Part shown: positions 5,931 to 13,422 of the stretch, one piece after another
Numbering within the stretch: the stretch's first letter is position 1
Layout of the letters: each line of letters starts with the position of its first letter
Source: an uncultured Candidatus Saccharibacteria bacterium
GTDB lineage: Bacteria; Patescibacteria; Saccharimonadia; Saccharimonadales; CAMLKC01
Assembly: GCA_946479025.1 (NCBI GenBank)
Contig: CAMLDM010000014.1
Location: forward strand, 1 to 17,465
Direction: 5' to 3'
Length of the DNA: 17,465 nt
Position numbers and translations under genes: made by a program
The notes under the pieces: model-generated
Told to the model about the DNA's origin: nothing
Seen by the model: only the letters and a program-made list of their open reading frames with translations
Databases searched by the model: none

Positions 5931-7208
5931 ATGAAGACGAAATTATTAATTTTTGGCATTACCGGAGATTTAAGCAGGCGAAAGCTGTTGCCGGCACTTG
6001 GGCAAATCATAAAAACGGGCGAGTTCGACGAGCTTGAGATCATCGGCGTATCGCGACGCGACGTGTCGGCTCGGGAGTTGGTGCGCGAGCCAAGCTTACG
6101 GTCGCGTCTCTCGACATTTTCCATGGATGTGGCCAAGGCGGCTGAATACGCACGGCTGAAAAAGCATATTGCGCTGCGTGAAGACGAGCAGCTGCTGGTT
6201 TATTTTTCAGTTCCGCCGATGGCTGTATCGCCGATTGTGGATTTTCTCGGTGAGGCCGAGCTTAATATGCAAAACGTGAAGCTGCTCTTCGAGAAACCGT
6301 TCGGTGTCGACCTTGCCTCGGCGAAGGAAGCGATCGAACGGACGGCGCGGCATTTTGACGAATCGCAGATTTACCGGATCGACCATTATCTTGCTAAAGA
6401 GATGGCGCAGAATATTGTGACGCTCCGGGGCGGCAACGCGCTACTTGGCCAGCTATGGAATGGCGTGATGATCGAAAAGATCGAAATATTGGCACTAGAG
6501 GAAATTGGCATCGAAGGCAGGGCAAGTTTTTACGAGCAGACTGGTGCGCTCCGCGATGTAGTTCAGGGACATTTGATGCAGCTTTTGGCGCTGGTACTCA
6601 TGGAAATTCCGCCACAGTTTGATTGGAGCGAACTGCCAAAGATGCGCCTCAATGCGCTGAAGAACATCGAGGTGGCGAATCCGGCCGCATCGTTTCGTGC
6701 GCAGTATGAAACATACCAAGACGAGGTAGAAAACCCGGGCAGCCTTACAGAGACGTTCGTTTCACTGACACTAAATTCGCAGGATGAGCGCTGGAAAAGC
6801 GTGCCACTTACGCTCACCACCGGAAAGGCGCTCAATAAAAAAACGACGGAAATTCGGATTCATCTCAAGAAATCTCACGAAGCACAGAGCAACTGTCTGA
6901 CGCTTCGAATCCAGCCCAACGAAGGCGTGGAGATCGAACTGTTTACAAAAAAACCCGGCTACGAGCGTGAGTTTCAAACCCAAAAACTTAGCTTTAATTA
7001 CCCAGAAGACACAGTTTTGCCAGACGCTTATGAGCAGGTTTTAGTGGACGCGATTCGTTCGCACAAGAGCTTATTTACGTCGAGCGATGAAGTGCTACGC
7101 AGCTGGCAGATACTTCAACCCCTGTTAGACAACTGGAGTATGACAAACGAACCCCTACGAAAGTATTCCGTAGGATCTTCTACACATACCATATGTAGCG
7201 TTGAATAG
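5931..7208 (+). CDS. zwf: Glucose-6-phosphate 1-dehydrogenase
   Basis: Oxidises glucose 6-phosphate to 6-phosphogluconolactone with reduction of NAD(P)+, the entry to the oxidative pentose phosphate pathway and a source of reducing power for thioredoxin-type systems. The 425-residue product begins with a Rossmann motif (GITGDLSRRKL), contains FEKPFG near 120-125, the substrate-binding signature RIDHYLAKE (H152, K157; the usual Gly is Ala) and the catalytic histidine in VVQGHLMQ (H214, where Asn is usual before His). The C-terminus keeps LPDAYEQVLVDAIR and the following helix. At 425 residues it is shorter than the usual 480-500. ATG at 5931 is preferred over TTG at 5928 because AGGAG at 5920-5924 sits 6 bases upstream. 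It is the last gene of the CYTH-mntH-zwf operon. An inverted repeat (CCTACG/CGTAGG, 7154-7174) lies in its last codons. Confidence 0.92.
   Translation: MKTKLLIFGITGDLSRRKLLPALGQIIKTGEFDELEIIGVSRRDVSARELVREPSLRSRLSTFSMDVAKAAEYARLKKHIALREDEQLLVYFSVPPMAVSPIVDFLGEAELNMQNVKLLFEKPFGVDLASAKEAIERTARHFDESQIYRIDHYLAKEMAQNIVTLRGGNALLGQLWNGVMIEKIEILALEEIGIEGRASFYEQTGALRDVVQGHLMQLLALVLMEIPPQFDWSELPKMRLNALKNIEVANPAASFRAQYETYQDEVENPGSLTETFVSLTLNSQDERWKSVPLTLTTGKALNKKTTEIRIHLKKSHEAQSNCLTLRIQPNEGVEIELFTKKPGYEREFQTQKLSFNYPEDTVLPDAYEQVLVDAIRSHKSLFTSSDEVLRSWQILQPLLDNWSMTNEPLRKYSVGSSTHTICSVE
7186..7201. promoter_or_regulatory. NrdR-like box A (pyrG)
   Basis: ATACCATATGTAGCGT matches the NrdR consensus at about 12 of 16 positions, the right half best. 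The string ATATGTAGC is shared with nrdA box 2. It overlaps the end of zwf and starts 33 bases before box B, close to the 32-base spacing at nrdA. Confidence 0.45.
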
Positions 7209-7218
7209 ACAACAAACT

Positions 7219-7234
7219 GCGCTATATATAGCGT
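7219..7234. promoter_or_regulatory. NrdR-like box B (pyrG)
   Basis: GCGCTATATATAGCGT matches the NrdR consensus at about 13 of 16 positions, and its inner 14 bases (CGCTATATATAGCG) are a perfect palindrome. It overlaps the -35 region of the extended -10 promoter at 7250 and also covers TATATA (7223-7228), a possible -10 paired with TTGAAT at 7201-7206. Either way, binding would interfere with transcription of pyrG. Confidence 0.55.
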
Positions 7235-7249
7235 TTTCATAGAAAAGTA

Positions 7250-7258
7250 TGCTATAAT
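7250..7258 (+). promoter_or_regulatory. Extended -10 promoter of pyrG
   Basis: TGCTATAAT is a perfect extended -10 (TGnTATAAT); no -35 hexamer is visible at 16-18 bases. The predicted transcription start (about 7265) lies within 2 bases of the ATG at 7267, so the mRNA would be leaderless or nearly so. Spacing from the -10 to the ATG is 8 bases, as at argS. Confidence 0.65.
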
Positions 7259-7266
7259 GAAATTCC

Positions 7267-8871
7267 ATGGAGACAACAATCAACATGGAACAAAAAGAAA
7301 AATATATATTTGTAACTGGGGGTGTACTCTCGGGGGTAGGAAAAGGGATTACCGCGGCCAGCATGGGTGCCGTCTTGCAGGCCAAAGGTGCGTCCGTTTC
7401 AATTCAAAAGTGTGACCCGTATCTCAATGTAGATGCGGGCCTTTTGAATCCAGCGGAACATGGCGAATGCTTCGTCACCAAAGACGGCGCCGAAACGGAT
7501 TTGGACCTGGGGCATTACGAGCGTTTTTTGGATTTGGAATTAACGCAGCAAAACGCCACGCTCTCGGGCAGGCTGCTGCTGGAACTTATTGAAAACGAAC
7601 GTGCCGGCAAATTTGGCGGCAAAACCGTGCAGCTGGTGCCGCACCTGACCCAGGCGATCCAGCGCGCGATACTAAAGGCGGGCAAGGGGAGTGACATTCA
7701 TATCGTGGAAATCGGCGGCACGGTGGGCGACTACGAAGGCCTGAGTTACATTGAGGCGATCCGCGAATTCGCGCAAAAGGTAGGCCGAAAAAACTGTCTG
7801 TTCGTCCACGTGGTCTACGTGCCGTTTATTGGAACGAGCAAAGAATTTAAAACAAAGCCGGCGCAAAATGCGCTGAACGACCTGCGCGGATTCGGCATTG
7901 TTCCCGACAGCGTGATCGTGCGCACCGACGAGTCTGCGCCGGAAAGCGTTGCTGAAAAAATAAGCCTGTTCGGCGGCGTGCCGCTAGAAAACGTCCAGCT
8001 GATGCCGAACGTCGATACTGTATTCCGTATTCCGCTTATGATTGCATCGAACGGCTTGAACAAATTACTTACGGACTTCTCGGGCCTAAAGAAAAAGCCC
8101 GATCTTTCGAAGTGGAAAAAAATTATTGCCCAGCAAAACAGCGTTCCGAAAAAAACGGTAACCGTCGGGCTGGTTGCAAAATATATGGACAATGAAGATA
8201 CGTATCTCTCGGTGATTGAAGCGCTGAAAGCAGCGGCCTGGCAGGAGAAGGTCAGCCTGAAAGTGAAGTGGATCAATGCCGAAAAAACGACCGATAAAGC
8301 GTTCGGGTCGGTAGATGCGCTGCTGGTCCCCGGCGGCTTTGGCGCACGAGGCGTGGAGGGGAAGGTCGCTGCCGCAAGTTACGCGGCGCAGCACAACGTG
8401 CCGTACCTTGGTATCTGTTTGGGCCTACAGGCGGCGGTTATTGCCAGCGCGCGAAAAGCTGGCCTTAAGGATGCCAACAGTAGTGAATTCAGCGAGACGA
8501 AACAAAACGTCGTATACATTATGGATGGGCAGGCCGGCAAAGAGTCGACCGGCGGCACACTCCGACTCGGGGATTATCCAGCCAAGCTTGCGAAAGGCTC
8601 AAAAATTGCAAAAGTCTACGGCAGCACGAATGTTGTAGAGCGCCATCGCCATCGCTACGAGGTGAACCAGAAATTTATCCGCGAGATCGAAAAGGGCGGA
8701 CTGAGCATTTCGGGAACATCTCCGGACGGCAAGTTGGTGGAGTTCGTCGAGGCGCCCGAAAATGATTATTTCGTGGCAACACAAGCACATCCGGAATTTA
8801 AAAGCCGGCCTGGCCGGCCGCACCCGCTGTTTACGGGGCTCGTCAAAGCGGCAATTGACAAAACTTACTAA
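7267..8871 (+). CDS. pyrG: CTP synthase (glutamine-hydrolysing)
   Basis: Aminates UTP to CTP with ATP and glutamine, the last step of pyrimidine nucleotide synthesis. The 534-residue protein has the N-terminal amidoligase domain with the P-loop (GGVLSGVGKG, about 18-27) and a C-terminal class I glutamine amidotransferase domain with nucleophile C384 (LGICLG) and the His-Glu pair H508/E510 (AHPEFKSR). Length is close to the usual ~540. The start is uncertain: ATG at 7267 fits a leaderless mRNA, 8 bases after TATAAT, as at argS. The in-frame ATG at 7285 has GGAG 12 bases before it and would give the N-terminus more usual for the family (six residues fewer). Two NrdR-like boxes upstream suggest that CTP supply is controlled together with deoxynucleotide synthesis. 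It is followed by a 48-codon gene and a terminator. Confidence 0.96.
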   Translation: METTINMEQKEKYIFVTGGVLSGVGKGITAASMGAVLQAKGASVSIQKCDPYLNVDAGLLNPAEHGECFVTKDGAETDLDLGHYERFLDLELTQQNATLSGRLLLELIENERAGKFGGKTVQLVPHLTQAIQRAILKAGKGSDIHIVEIGGTVGDYEGLSYIEAIREFAQKVGRKNCLFVHVVYVPFIGTSKEFKTKPAQNALNDLRGFGIVPDSVIVRTDESAPESVAEKISLFGGVPLENVQLMPNVDTVFRIPLMIASNGLNKLLTDFSGLKKKPDLSKWKKIIAQQNSVPKKTVTVGLVAKYMDNEDTYLSVIEALKAAAWQEKVSLKVKWINAEKTTDKAFGSVDALLVPGGFGARGVEGKVAAASYAAQHNVPYLGICLGLQAAVIASARKAGLKDANSSEFSETKQNVVYIMDGQAGKESTGGTLRLGDYPAKLAKGSKIAKVYGSTNVVERHRHRYEVNQKFIREIEKGGLSISGTSPDGKLVEFVEAPENDYFVATQAHPEFKSRPGRPHPLFTGLVKAAIDKTY

Positions 8872-8912
8872 AAATGCTAATGTTTTATTAGGAAAATAAT
8901 AAAAACAAACAT

Positions 8913-9059
8913 ATGAACGACGACGAAACAACCAACGCAGAACTTACGACGGAAGACGTCGACGCGCTTCGCTTTTTGCTTCACAACGTGCGCGGGCTAA
9001 GTGCCATCTCGACGGCCGCACAGTATGCGGCAACCAGCGATGAGCCGTCCGCCGAATAG
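8913..9059 (+). CDS. Small acidic protein of unknown function (48 aa)
   Basis: Frame of 48 codons from ATG 8913 to TAG 9057, lying 41 bases after pyrG and followed by a hairpin terminator 17 bases later. The product starts acidic (MNDDETT), has a likely amphipathic helix (about residues 14-40, DVDALRFLLHNVRG) and ends acidic. It has no Cys, signal peptide or membrane segment. There is no Shine-Dalgarno; instead AATAAAAACAAACAT, nearly identical to the repeats upstream of nrdA, runs directly into the start codon. Codon choice resembles the neighbours. I do not recognise the family. Support is the placement between a gene and a terminator and the conserved upstream motif; a non-coding interpretation is possible. 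Confidence 0.55.
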   Translation: MNDDETTNAELTTEDVDALRFLLHNVRGLSAISTAAQYAATSDEPSAE

Positions 9060-9076
9060 GAAGAATATTCTTTCAC

Positions 9077-9106
9077 AAACAGCTTCGGAGGAGGCTGTTT
9101 TGTTTT
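9077..9106 (+). terminator. Intrinsic terminator after pyrG and the small gene
   Basis: AAACAGC at 9077-9083 pairs with GCTGTTT at 9094-9100 (7 bp, 10-base loop containing TTCGG). The right arm runs into TGTTTTG, giving a U-rich tail. It is placed between the 48-codon gene and the argS promoter. Confidence 0.65.
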
Positions 9107-9177
9107 GCCGGTGTTATGATGCCATACAGTGAAATGCGGGGTTTACGGATGAGCTTTCTTTTCGCTCGGCTCACTAG

Positions 9178-9186
9178 TGTTATAAT
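9178..9186 (+). promoter_or_regulatory. Extended -10 promoter of argS
   Basis: TGTTATAAT is a perfect TGnTATAAT, 8 bases before the ATG at 9195, so transcription should begin at or within a base or two of the start codon. No Shine-Dalgarno or -35 hexamer is seen. A weaker extended -10 (TGTTATGAT, 9112-9120) lies 66 bases upstream and could give a longer leader. Confidence 0.7.
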
Positions 9187-9194
9187 AAAAAACA

Positions 9195-10820
9195 ATGGAT
9201 ACGAAAATTTCTCAAGTTGTGCACGATTTGTTTGGCATCGAGGCGCCTGTTACGCTGACTCGTCCTGACCCGCAGTTCGGCGACTACGCCACGAACGCTG
9301 CTTTGCAGCTGGCAAAAAAAGTAGGCAAGAGTCCGCGCGAGATTGCCCAGCAGATCGTGGCTGAACTCAAAAATGGCTCAATCGAAGCAAGCGTGGCGGG
9401 GCCGGGGTTCATTAATATACGGCTTGGCGACGCGCAGCTGCTTGCCGCCACGAACGGCAGCCCGGCGGCAGAACGCGGCGGCGAGAAAGTGGTTATCGAG
9501 ACGAACAATCCGAATCCCTTCAAGGCGATGCACATCGGCCACGCGTTTAACGCGATTTTGGCGGACACAGTGGCGAATTTGCTGGAGACGGACGAGGCTG
9601 AAGTTCACCGTGTAAGCTATCACGGCGATGTTGGTGCGCATGTCGGTAAAAGCATGTGGGCGCTCTTGAAATACACCAGTGGCGACATTTCCAAGCTGCA
9701 TGCCATAAAACCGGAAGATCACAACAGCTTTATGTCGCGCATGTACGCCGAAGGCGCGGCCGCGTATAAAGAAAACGAGGCGGTAAAGCCGGTAATCGAC
9801 GCGTTGGCGCAGCAGTCGTTTACACCCCAGGATGATCCGCTTTATAAAGAAGTGTATGAAACCTGCAAGACGTGGAGCTTTGAGGAGCTGGACAAAATCG
9901 TGGGGCGTCTAGGCAATAAGCCGACGGAGAAAAAGTATCTGGAGAGCCAGGCCGATGCGCTTGGAGTAGAGACGGTGCGCCGTCATGTGGGCGACGTTTT
10001 CATTGAGAGTGACGGCGCGCTGGTTTTTCCGGGGCGCAAGTACGGCTCGTTCGACAACGCGTTCGTTACTTCGCGCGGACGCGGCTTGTACGGCGCGCGC
10101 GATTTGGGGCTGATGCAGCTGAAGAACGATGATTACCACGCGAGTAAAAGCTATATCATTACGGCCGAAGAGCAGCGCGATTATTTTAAGGGCGTTATTA
10201 AGGCGGCCGAGCTGTGCCTGCCGGAACTAAAGGGTGTGACCGTTAATATTCCAACGGGAACAGTGAAGCTGACGACGGGCAAGATGAGCTCTCGTACCGG
10301 CGAGGTAGTCGAGATTGGCTGGCTATTCGACCGTATCGGCGAGGCTATTGCCGAGCGCGGCGGCGAGGCGACGGACGATATTGTGGCGGGCGCGCTGCGG
10401 TATCAGTTTTTGAAAGTGAAGATCGGATCGGACGTCGTGTTCGATATCAACGAGGCGGTCAGCCTGCACGGCAACAGCGGATCGTACTTGCAGTACGCTC
10501 ATGCGCGTGCGAAAAGTATTCTGCGCAAATCGGAAATAGAAGCCAAAGAACCGACTGAACTGAACGAATCAGAGCGGGCGCTGGTACGGAAACTGACGGA
10601 ATATGCGGCTGTGGTAATGGTCGCCAAGCGCGAACTGCTGCCGCATCATATTTGCACGTACTTGTACGAACTGGCGCAGGAATTCAACCGGTTTTACGAG
10701 AAGAACCAAGTGGTCGGCAGCGACCGTGAAGCTGAACGCGTGGAGCTGGTGGGTAAGTACGCAGACACATTGAAGGCCGGTCTGACGATACTTGGCATTC
10801 ACGCGCCAGAACAGATGTAA
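9195..10820 (+). CDS. argS: Arginyl-tRNA synthetase
   Basis: Class I aminoacyl-tRNA synthetase charging tRNA-Arg. At 541 residues it is a little shorter than the E. coli enzyme (577), with a reduced N-terminal tRNA D-loop-binding domain. Class I signatures are present: HIGH at 113-116 preceded by ETNNPNPFK, and the KMSKS-type loop as GKMSSRTG. The C-terminal anticodon-binding helical domain begins with the LQYAHARA segment and contains YLYELAQEFNRFYE, characteristic of ArgS. The gene appears to be translated from a leaderless mRNA (extended -10 8 bases before the ATG, no ribosome binding site). mscL follows 15 bases after its stop with a strong Shine-Dalgarno, so argS-mscL-msrB are probably one transcript. 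Confidence 0.96.
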   Translation: MDTKISQVVHDLFGIEAPVTLTRPDPQFGDYATNAALQLAKKVGKSPREIAQQIVAELKNGSIEASVAGPGFINIRLGDAQLLAATNGSPAAERGGEKVVIETNNPNPFKAMHIGHAFNAILADTVANLLETDEAEVHRVSYHGDVGAHVGKSMWALLKYTSGDISKLHAIKPEDHNSFMSRMYAEGAAAYKENEAVKPVIDALAQQSFTPQDDPLYKEVYETCKTWSFEELDKIVGRLGNKPTEKKYLESQADALGVETVRRHVGDVFIESDGALVFPGRKYGSFDNAFVTSRGRGLYGARDLGLMQLKNDDYHASKSYIITAEEQRDYFKGVIKAAELCLPELKGVTVNIPTGTVKLTTGKMSSRTGEVVEIGWLFDRIGEAIAERGGEATDDIVAGALRYQFLKVKIGSDVVFDINEAVSLHGNSGSYLQYAHARAKSILRKSEIEAKEPTELNESERALVRKLTEYAAVVMVAKRELLPHHICTYLYELAQEFNRFYEKNQVVGSDREAERVELVGKYADTLKAGLTILGIHAPEQM

Positions 10821-10835
10821 ATCGGAGGAGGGAAC

Positions 10836-11204
10836 ATGGCGGAAACGAAAAAACAGGCGATAAAAAACCGCTCCAAGTACTACGCTAGCGGCTTCGCGGA
10901 ATTTATCCAGACGCAAGGCGTGGTGGGGCTTGCGGTTGGGCTGGTAATCGGCGGTGCGGTAGCTGTCGTGACGAAATCTTTGGTGAATAATATTGTTATG
11001 CCGCCGCTTGGTTTGGTTCTTGGGTCCGGCGACGGGCTGAACGGCCTGGTACTGAAGCTCGGCAGGTCGGCCGACGGCAAGGTTGCGATGATTCACTATG
11101 GCACGTTTTTAAACGACGTGATCAACTTTCTTGTTATTGCGCTTACCATTTACATCGTGGTGCACGGACTGAAGCTCGACCGCCTCGACAAAAAGAAGGA
11201 CTGA
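10836..11204 (+). CDS. mscL: Large-conductance mechanosensitive channel
   Basis: Pore-forming inner-membrane channel that opens under membrane tension and releases solutes during osmotic downshock. The 122-residue protein has a positively charged N-terminal segment, the first membrane helix with VVGLAVGLVIGGAV (about 27-45), the conserved IVMPPLGL, a short extracellular loop, and a second membrane helix beginning YGTFLNDVINFLVIA (about 88-110), then a basic/acidic C-terminal tail (LDRLDKKKD). GGAGGAGG at 10824-10831 lies 4 bases before the ATG. The gap to msrB is one base, so the genes are translationally linked. Confidence 0.93.
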   Translation: MAETKKQAIKNRSKYYASGFAEFIQTQGVVGLAVGLVIGGAVAVVTKSLVNNIVMPPLGLVLGSGDGLNGLVLKLGRSADGKVAMIHYGTFLNDVINFLVIALTIYIVVHGLKLDRLDKKKD

Positions 11205-11205
11205 T

Positions 11206-11616
11206 ATGCAAAAATCGGAAAGTGAGTGGCGAAAAATTCTGACTCCTGAACAATTCGCGGTGCTGCGTGAAAAGCGGACTGAAGCGCCATTTTCCGGCGA
11301 ATATGACGGACTGTATGCCGACGGCATCTACGCCTGCGCGGCGTGCGGCCAGGTACTTTTTGACAGCGATACAAAATTTGACGCACACTGCGGCTGGCCG
11401 AGTTTTTACGACGCGCGGCCGGGTAGCGTGGAGTTTCATCAGGACGACAGCCATGGCATGGTTCGCGCCGAAGTGACGTGCAGCAACTGCGGGAGTCATC
11501 TCGGGCATATATTTGAAGGTGAGGGTTTTGACACGCCGACAGACAAGCGGCTTTGCGTTAATTCGCTCAGCCTGAAATTTACTCCGGCCGAAAGCAAAAG
11601 TACCGATACTTTGTGA
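11206..11616 (+). CDS. msrB: Peptide-methionine (R)-S-oxide reductase
   Basis: Repairs oxidised methionine (R-sulfoxide) in proteins, using thioredoxin as reductant. The 136-residue product has the MsrB fold signatures APFSGEYDG, CGWPSFYDA and CVNSLSLKF. Four zinc cysteines are present as two CxxC pairs (C44/C47 and C92/C95). The catalytic cysteine is C117 (RLCVNS), and C62 in the HCGWPSF motif is the likely resolving cysteine. It starts one base after the mscL stop, with AAGAAGGA just upstream, so it is co-translated with the channel gene. Its stop overlaps a GTG that could start the next gene. Confidence 0.95.
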   Translation: MQKSESEWRKILTPEQFAVLREKRTEAPFSGEYDGLYADGIYACAACGQVLFDSDTKFDAHCGWPSFYDARPGSVEFHQDDSHGMVRAEVTCSNCGSHLGHIFEGEGFDTPTDKRLCVNSLSLKFTPAESKSTDTL

Positions 11617-11631
11617 GATTAGCCCAAACTC

Positions 11632-11639
11632 TGTACAAT
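11632..11639 (+). promoter_or_regulatory. Probable -10 promoter of orn
   Basis: TG directly followed by TACAAT (one base short of the ideal TGn spacing), 6 bases before the ATG at 11646. Its position matches the other leaderless-type promoters in the window, but the match is weaker and orn could also be read from the upstream operon. Confidence 0.45.
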
Positions 11640-11645
11640 AATTGT

Positions 11646-12197
11646 ATGACTACGAAAAAAGCAAAAGTCCTTTGGGTTGATCTGGAGATGACCGGCCTCG
11701 ACGCGAATAACGACCTTATTCTAGAAGTGGCTGCCATTGCGACGGACTGGGATTTCAAAGAGATCGCCACCTACGAAGGCATCATAAAAAACGAAGACAT
11801 GAACCTTGAGGAGCGCCTGCAGGCGAACAGTATTTTTTGGGATGCCAATCCTGAATCTAAAAAAGGTTTGCTGGCGCAAAACGCCGACGGTAAAGACCTG
11901 CTTGAGATTGAAGAGGAGCTGCTGAAATTTATCGACGAGCATTTCGAAGAGGAGACGCCGGTGTTGCTTGGTGGCAACTCGATTCATATGGACCGCCGGT
12001 TCATCGTGGCGCACTGGCCGCGGCTCGACGCCCGGCTGCATTACCGCATGCTTGACGTGAGTGCGTGGAAAGTTGTGTTTGAAGGCAAATACGGCAAGAA
12101 ATTCGCAAAACCTGAAGACCACCGCGCGCTGAACGACATCCGCGGCAGCATCATGGAGCTGAAATACTACCTTACGAAAGTACGGATCAAAGAATGA
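11646..12197 (+). CDS. orn: Oligoribonuclease (DEDDh 3'-5' exoribonuclease)
   Basis: Degrades 2-5-nucleotide RNA fragments to mononucleotides, the last step of RNA turnover. Over 183 residues it shows the DEDDh catalytic set: D12 and E14 (WVDLEMTGLD), D116 (HMDRRF), H159 and D164 (HRALNDIRG). ATG 11646 is chosen because the catalytic WVDLEMTG then begins at residue 10, as in E. coli Orn, and a -10-like box lies 6 bases upstream. A GTG at 11613, overlapping the msrB stop as GTGA, would add 11 residues and allow translational coupling; it cannot be excluded. The stop overlaps the next gene's start (ATGA). Confidence 0.94.
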   Translation: MTTKKAKVLWVDLEMTGLDANNDLILEVAAIATDWDFKEIATYEGIIKNEDMNLEERLQANSIFWDANPESKKGLLAQNADGKDLLEIEEELLKFIDEHFEEETPVLLGGNSIHMDRRFIVAHWPRLDARLHYRMLDVSAWKVVFEGKYGKKFAKPEDHRALNDIRGSIMELKYYLTKVRIKE

Positions 12198-12532
12198 CGC
12201 ATAAGGAATTTGAAAAGTATTTACTGAGTTTTCCGAACGCGTGGCTGGATTTTCCGTTTGGCGAAGGCACGAGCGTCTACAAAGTCGGCCATAAAGAGAC
12301 GGGCGAAGGCAAGATGTTTGCGATTATTGCGGATAACAGCAAACCGCTGCGCGTTAGCTTAAAGTGTGATCCGCAGCTTGCGCTGGTGCTCCGTGAAAAG
12401 TACGAAACAATACAGCCCGGCTATCATCTGAACAAAAAACACTGGAACACCATTATTTGTACCGGCCAGTTGCCGGATGACGAGCTTAAGAGCTTGGCGC
12501 GCCACAGTTTCGAACTCGTGACGAACACCTAG
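12194..12532 (+). CDS. MmcQ/YjbR family protein
   Basis: 112-residue protein matching the MmcQ/YjbR family (CyaY-like fold, often labelled DNA-binding on structural grounds). Recognisable features are an N-terminal helix ending FPNAWLDFPFGEG, a strand with KMFAII, LRVSLKCDP, and the late motif GYHLNKKHWNTI followed by PDDELKSLARHSFELV. No catalytic residues are known for the family and the biological role is unclear. It overlaps the orn stop by four bases and is the last plus-strand gene before a convergent gene. Its TAG shares the bases CTAG with the stop of the minus-strand gene, so no space is left for a terminator. Confidence 0.85.
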   Translation: MTHKEFEKYLLSFPNAWLDFPFGEGTSVYKVGHKETGEGKMFAIIADNSKPLRVSLKCDPQLALVLREKYETIQPGYHLNKKHWNTIICTGQLPDDELKSLARHSFELVTNT

Positions 12533-13326
12533 TCGTTGGACAAGGTGGTATTGAAGCTGTCGAGCTGTTGGATGATCGGCGCGATGTTATCGTCGGTGCT
12601 GGAAAGAAATGCTTTGAGGGATTTGCTCTTGGTCTTGAAGTACGTCGTTTTCATAAGTGACTCGACGGTTTTCAGCTGATAGCTCATTTCGCGCGCGTAG
12701 GTACGGTCGAAAACGGCGTTGAGCCGCGCGTCTTCGAGCTTCTTCGTGAGGTCGTCTCCCTTTTCTGCGGCAAGGATTTTTTTATCAATCTTTTTAACGT
12801 CGACGCCGTTGGTTTTCAGTGGATCGACGATATCGTGATTAGCGTTTGTCAGGAACACTGTGAGGCTACTGTTTGTGCCGGCCAGCTTGCTGCTTTTAAT
12901 GTTCTTTTGCGCTTTGTCGGAAATGGTTTGTAGCGTTTGCATGCGGGCTGCTAGCGTCTGCATGGTTTGCGTCGGGCCATTTCCGCCGGATAGCAGCGAG
13001 AGAAGTCCGACAACGATTGCAAGCAACAATCCTCCGCCAATGAGGAATACGAAAATTCGGTTATCAATGCCGGGCTTTTTGGCTGCCGGCGCGATTTGGT
13101 TCAGGTAATCGATAGAATATTGTGGTGCGCTCGCTGGCTGTGGCTGCGGCGGAGAGAGCGGCTGCTGAGGTTGTGGCGCGCCAATGGGTGAGGAGTACGG
13201 CTGCTGTGGAGTGCTGCTTGGCGATGCCGCAGGGGGAAACGACGGTGGCTGCGCGGGCTGCGGCTGCTGAGGCATCGGCGCGCCATTGGGATACCAGGGC
13301 TTGTTTTGGTTAGAGTTGGGGTCCAT
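12529..13326 (-). CDS. Single-pass membrane protein with Pro/Gln-rich N-terminus, unknown function
   Basis: 265-residue protein in three parts: a low-complexity Pro/Gln/Ser/Ala segment (about 1-85) with repeated PQQP and QPQP units; one membrane helix (about 91-113, IFVFLIGGGLLLAIVVG); and a helical, charged C-terminal domain (about 115-265) with few aromatics. By the positive-inside rule (KKPGIDNR before the helix) the Pro-rich part is cytoplasmic and the helical domain faces outward. I do not recognise the C-terminal domain; the layout is seen in poorly characterised surface proteins of reduced bacteria. The start at 13326 is preferred over ATG 13344 because TGCTTAAAT lies 8 bases upstream, like the other leaderless-type starts here. 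Its stop overlaps that of the MmcQ/YjbR gene. Confidence 0.8.
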   Translation of the reverse strand: MDPNSNQNKPWYPNGAPMPQQPQPAQPPSFPPAASPSSTPQQPYSSPIGAPQPQQPLSPPQPQPASAPQYSIDYLNQIAPAAKKPGIDNRIFVFLIGGGLLLAIVVGLLSLLSGGNGPTQTMQTLAARMQTLQTISDKAQKNIKSSKLAGTNSSLTVFLTNANHDIVDPLKTNGVDVKKIDKKILAAEKGDDLTKKLEDARLNAVFDRTYAREMSYQLKTVESLMKTTYFKTKSKSLKAFLSSTDDNIAPIIQQLDSFNTTLSND

Positions 13327-13334
13327 ATGCACCC

Positions 13335-13343
13335 ATTTAAGCA
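13335..13343 (-). promoter_or_regulatory. Possible extended -10 of the membrane protein gene
   Basis: Read on the minus strand, TGCTTAAAT (TGn plus a 4/6 match to TATAAT) ends 8 bases before the ATG at 13326, the same distance as at argS and pyrG. A match of this quality could be chance. Confidence 0.35.
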
Positions 13344-13407
13344 TAAAAACTACCGGTTTGCTAGCACGCCAGGATTGATCGCTATGCTATCGTTACAGGG
13401 GTAAAAA

Positions 13408-13416
13408 TGATATGAT
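13408..13416 (+). promoter_or_regulatory. Extended -10 promoter of dnaG-rpoD
   Basis: TGATATGAT (TGn plus TATGAT, 5/6 to consensus) ends 6 bases before the dnaG ATG, with no Shine-Dalgarno between. Transcription would start at or next to the start codon. No clear -35 is visible. Confidence 0.6.
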
Positions 13417-13422
13417 ATAACT

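Noticed and set aside
9134..9275. Short frame after the upstream TGTTATGAT box, running into argS
   Set aside because: No ribosome binding site and it overlaps the argS start out of frame; more likely untranslated leader if that promoter is used.
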